Assembly (NCBI GenBank): GCA_035517695.1
Contig: DATIYI010000082.1
Location: 1 to 64,000, forward strand
Reading direction: 5' to 3'
DNA: 64,000 nt
Source of the DNA: DATFVJ01 sp035517695
GTDB taxonomy: Bacteria; Actinomycetota; Actinomycetes; Streptosporangiales; Streptosporangiaceae
The position numbers and the translations under genes are program-made. The notes under the pieces are model-generated. The model saw only the letters and a program-made list of their open reading frames with translations. It searched no databases and was not told where the DNA came from. The number at the start of each line of letters is the position of its first letter. Within the stretch, counting starts at the first letter, position 1. Shown in pieces: positions 60,991 to 64,000 of the stretch.

Positions 60991-63638
60991 TGGATGAGAA
61001 ACTGACGCGCAAGAGCCAGGAGGCGCTCTCCGCCGCGGCGCGCCGCGCCACCGTGGACGGCAACCCGCATGTCGACCCGGCGCACTTGCTGGTAACCCTC
61101 GTGGAGCAGCCGGGTGGCACCGCCGCGCCGCTGCTGCGCGGCATCGGCGCTGATCCGGCCGAGGTGCGGCGCCAGGCCGAGGAGGTGCTCGCGAGACTGC
61201 CCCGTGCCGCCGGGCAGACGGTGAGCGTTCCCGGGCTGTCACGCCAGCTCGCCACCGTGCTCAACACCGCTGGACAGCGCGCTCGCGAATTGCAGGACGA
61301 GTACGTGTCGACTGAGCACCTGCTCGTCGGCTTGGCCGCAGACGGCGGGGACATCGCCGCGCTGCTGCGCCGGGTGGGGGCGGGCCCTGCCGAGCTGCTC
61401 GGCGCATTCCAGAAGGTGCGCGGGAGTGCCAAGGTCACGTCCGAGGATCCAGAGGGCACCTACAAGGCGCTCGAGAAGTACGGCGTCGACCTGACCGAGC
61501 GCGCACGCGACGGGAAGCTCGACCCGGTCATCGGCAGGGACTCAGAGATCCGCCGGGTCATCCAGGTCCTGTCCCGGCGGACCAAGAACAACCCGGTGCT
61601 CATCGGCGAGCCGGGCGTCGGCAAGACCGCCGTCGTCGAGGGCCTGGCACAGCGGATCGTCGCCGGAGACGTTCCCGAATCGCTGCGCGGAAAGCGGCTG
61701 GTGGCGCTTGACCTCGGTGCGATGGTGGCGGGCGCCAAGTACCGGGGCGAGTTTGAGGAACGGCTGAAGGCCGTGCTGAGCGAGATCAAGGACAGCGAAG
61801 GCCAGGTCATCACGTTCATCGACGAGCTGCATACGGTCGTCGGGGCGGGCGCGGCCGAAGGCGCGATGGACGCGGGCAACATGCTCAAGCCCATGCTCGC
61901 CCGCGGTGAATTGCGCATGGTGGGCGCCACCACGCTGGACGAGTACCGCGAGCGGATTGAGAAGGATGCGGCCCTCGAGCGCCGGTTCCAGCAGGTGTAC
62001 GTGGGTGAACCGTCCGTCGAGGACACGATCGCGATCCTGCGCGGGCTGAAGGGCCGTTACGAGGCGCACCACCAGGTGCAGATCTCCGATGCCGCGCTGA
62101 TCGCGGCGGCGTCCCTGTCCGACAGGTACATCACGGGCCGGTTCCTGCCCGACAAGGCGATCGACCTCGTTGACGAGGCCGCGTCACGGCTGCGCATGGA
62201 GATCGACTCGCGGCCAGTGGAGATCGACGAACTGCAGCGCATCGTGGACCGGATGAAGATGGAGGAAATGGCGCTCGCCAGGGAAGATGACCCGGCGAGC
62301 AAGGCGAGGCTCGAGCGGCTCCGCCGCGACCTGGCCGATCGGCAGGAGCAGCTCACCGCGCTCAGCGCCAGGTGGGAGCGGGAGAAGGCGAGCCTGAACA
62401 AGGTTGGTGAGCTGAAGAAGCGGCTCGATGAGTTGAAGGTGGAGGCCGAACGCGCGCAGCGGGAGGGATCCCTCGAAACGGCCTCCAGGCTCATGTACGC
62501 GGAGATCCCCGCCCTCGAACGCGAACTCGCCGAGGCGAGCGGAGCCGGGGGCGACGGTACCGTGAGCGGTGCCGCGGGCAACGGTGCCGCGGGCGGCGTT
62601 CTCGATGGCGGCCCCCCGATGGTGAAGGAAGAGGTGGGTCCCGACGACGTCGCGGAGGTCGTGTCGTCGTGGACAGGCATTCCGGCCGGGCGGCTCCTCG
62701 AAGGCGAGACGGGGAAACTCCTGCGGATGGAGGACGAGCTCGGCAAGCGACTGGTCGGCCAGTCCCGGGCGGTCCAGGCGGTGTCCGATGCGGTTCGCCG
62801 CGCCAGGGCCGGAGTGTCCGACCCTGATCGACCGACCGGTTCGTTCCTGTTCCTTGGGCCGACCGGTGTAGGTAAGACGGAGCTTGCGAGGGCACTCGCC
62901 GAGTTCCTGTTCGACGACGAGCGCGCCATGGTCCGCATCGACATGAGCGAGTACGGCGAGAAGCATTCCGTCGCCCGCCTCGTCGGCGCACCGCCGGGCT
63001 ACATCGGCTATGAGGAAGGTGGCCAGCTCACCGAGACCGTCCGGCGCAGGCCGTACTGCGTCGTGCTGCTCGATGAGGTGGAAAAGGCGCATCCGGAGGT
63101 CTTCGACGTCCTACTGCAGGTCCTCGACGACGGACGGCTCACTGACGGGCAGGGACGCACGGTCGACTTCCGTAACACGATCCTGATCCTCACCTCCAAT
63201 CTCGGATCCCAGTTCCTCGCCGACCCCGCCCTCGAGGGGAACGCACGGCGAGACGCCGTGATGAACGTCGTCCGCACCACCTTCAAGCCGGAGTTCCTCA
63301 ACCGGCTCGACGACGTGATCCTGTTCAGCGCGCTATCCACGGAGGAGCTCAGCCAGATCGTGGACCTGCAGGTCGAGCGGCTCGCTAAGCGCCTCGCGGA
63401 TCGGCGGCTGACGTTGCACGTCTCCGCCGCGGCACGTGAATGGCTCGCGCTGACCGGGTTCGACCCGGTCTACGGCGCCCGGCCGCTGCGGCGGCTTGTG
63501 CAGTCCGCGATCGGTGATCAGCTCGCCAGGTCCCTCCTCGCCGGACAGATCAAGGAAGGCGACGAGGTTCGGGTGGACCTAGACGAAGCGGCCGACGCGC
63601 TGACCGTCCGGCCGGCCGACGCCCGCGTCGTCAGCTGA
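60987..63638 (+). CDS. clpB: ClpB disaggregase
   Basis: Hexameric Hsp100 AAA+ chaperone that works with DnaK to extract proteins from aggregates. It is 883 residues from the GTG at 60987. The N-domain spans about 1-145. AAA1 has Walker A GEPGVGKT and Walker B FIDELHT. The coiled-coil M domain lies at about 400-520 (RDLADRQEQLTALSARWEREKASLNKV). A Gly/Ala-rich insert of about 25 residues (GAGGDGTVSGAAGNG) comes before AAA2, which has GPTGVGKT and VVLLDEVEKAH. The start overlaps the hspR stop by four bases (GTGA); an ATG one codon later also fits. In many relatives clpB is a separate gene with its own HAIR site, so this fusion into the operon is notable. Confidence 0.97.
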   Translation: MMDEKLTRKSQEALSAAARRATVDGNPHVDPAHLLVTLVEQPGGTAAPLLRGIGADPAEVRRQAEEVLARLPRAAGQTVSVPGLSRQLATVLNTAGQRARELQDEYVSTEHLLVGLAADGGDIAALLRRVGAGPAELLGAFQKVRGSAKVTSEDPEGTYKALEKYGVDLTERARDGKLDPVIGRDSEIRRVIQVLSRRTKNNPVLIGEPGVGKTAVVEGLAQRIVAGDVPESLRGKRLVALDLGAMVAGAKYRGEFEERLKAVLSEIKDSEGQVITFIDELHTVVGAGAAEGAMDAGNMLKPMLARGELRMVGATTLDEYRERIEKDAALERRFQQVYVGEPSVEDTIAILRGLKGRYEAHHQVQISDAALIAAASLSDRYITGRFLPDKAIDLVDEAASRLRMEIDSRPVEIDELQRIVDRMKMEEMALAREDDPASKARLERLRRDLADRQEQLTALSARWEREKASLNKVGELKKRLDELKVEAERAQREGSLETASRLMYAEIPALERELAEASGAGGDGTVSGAAGNGAAGGVLDGGPPMVKEEVGPDDVAEVVSSWTGIPAGRLLEGETGKLLRMEDELGKRLVGQSRAVQAVSDAVRRARAGVSDPDRPTGSFLFLGPTGVGKTELARALAEFLFDDERAMVRIDMSEYGEKHSVARLVGAPPGYIGYEEGGQLTETVRRRPYCVVLLDEVEKAHPEVFDVLLQVLDDGRLTDGQGRTVDFRNTILILTSNLGSQFLADPALEGNARRDAVMNVVRTTFKPEFLNRLDDVILFSALSTEELSQIVDLQVERLAKRLADRRLTLHVSAAAREWLALTGFDPVYGARPLRRLVQSAIGDQLARSLLAGQIKEGDEVRVDLDEAADALTVRPADARVVS

Positions 63639-64000
63639 TCGTGCCGTCGGCGGGATCGAGTTCGTCGAGCAGCCTGTCGTAGCTGTCCTCGGGCAGGCCG
63701 AGGTCGTTGCGGATCCGGTATCGCAGATTGAGCAGTAGCCGCAGCTCGGTACTGACGTCGTCGCCAAGCGCAGGCGGCGGCGGGCTCGTCGCACCCCCGG
63801 GCAGGCAGAGTTCCACGCCTGCCGTCACCCAGCCAAGGGCGCCTGGCAGGTCGGACTGTTCAAGCAACAGTTCACCAACCAGGTCACAGACCCGGGGGTC
63901 GCGCGGGCCTTCAGCCTTGAGCTGACCGACGAGGGTTGCTGCCTGATCCGAATCGCCAAGCAGGTAGAGTGCGCGCGCGAGCGGCGCGCGGGGATCGACA
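63631..64000 (-). CDS. partial gene, C-terminus of a TPR-like (SEC-C protein-like) protein
   Basis: The frame enters from beyond the right edge and ends at 63631, overlapping the clpB end by eight bases on the opposite strand. The readable 120 residues are helical and TPR-like: RAPLARALYLLGDSDQAATLVGQL, then RVCDLVGELLLEQSDLPGALGWVTAGVEL. It ends with a conserved-looking block LLNLRYRIRNDLGLPEDSYDRLLDEL. This tail is like that of actinomycete SEC-C-domain proteins often found near clpB; the diagnostic cysteines would lie outside the window. The full identity is therefore unproven. Confidence 0.6.
   Translation of the reverse strand, partial: VDPRAPLARALYLLGDSDQAATLVGQLKAEGPRDPRVCDLVGELLLEQSDLPGALGWVTAGVELCLPGGATSPPPPALGDDVSTELRLLLNLRYRIRNDLGLPEDSYDRLLDELDPADGTIS

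Overview
The window is high-GC, densely coded actinomycete DNA (Actinomycetota). The gene order purS / purQ / purL / purF / purM / DUF3073 / valine dehydrogenase / conserved hypothetical / bldC is the block familiar from Streptomyces and its relatives. HspR with HAIR operators, a clpB partner, bidomain beta-oxidation enzymes and frequent GTG starts fit the same phylum. The genus cannot be fixed from the sequence alone.

Left part (1-12 kb): a thiolase and a fused two-copy 3-hydroxyacyl-CoA dehydrogenase face each other. After them come remains of two VOC-fold genes, a small helix-hairpin-helix protein, an LtrA-like membrane protein, a short family-A DNA polymerase, a frameshifted N-acetylmuramoyl-L-alanine amidase, and a protein with a Gly/Ser minisatellite. 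Next (12-24 kb): a broken TetR gene, bldC, an IS1634-like remnant, valine dehydrogenase, and the purine biosynthesis genes purM-purF and purL-purQ-purS. An RsbW-type ATPase gene sits between purQ and purS. Then (24-37 kb): a 2-oxoacid dehydrogenase operon (E1 alpha, E1 beta, E2), a protein that is only a histidine-kinase dimerisation domain, a rhomboid protease, a Dabb protein, and two large acyl-CoA dehydrogenases, each with repeated sites in its upstream region. With the thiolase and hydroxyacyl-CoA dehydrogenase these suggest active acyl-CoA and branched-chain amino acid catabolism.

The 37-48 kb part holds an LCP cell-wall ligase, a membrane-anchored HTH protein with a long disordered linker, a RecQ-like helicase carrying a phosphoribosyltransferase-like tail, and an EmrB/QacA transporter. 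It also holds a run of gene fragments (two VOC tails, a HigA-like antitoxin tail). From 48.0 to 52.4 kb lies what I read as the remnant of an element integrated at tRNA-Gly(CCC). A diverged copy of the tRNA 3' half marks the far end, and a tyrosine-integrase C-terminus lies beside the tRNA. An IS5-like transposase fragment and two alpha/beta-hydrolase genes lie inside.

Right part (52-64 kb): dcd, a membrane Fe-S oxidoreductase, a decayed membrane glycosyltransferase, and the heat-shock operon dnaK-grpE-dnaJ-hspR-clpB. The operon has a promoter flanked by two HAIR operators. A partial gene runs off the right end.

The main theme is sharp contrast. Intact, syntenic housekeeping blocks alternate with short stretches full of broken genes: at least eleven recognisable fossils. 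No defence system, CRISPR array or biosynthetic gene cluster was found. The most unusual leads are the tRNA-Gly element, the ATPase gene inside the pur block, the DHp-only protein and the bidomain dehydrogenase whose second NAD site has changed.
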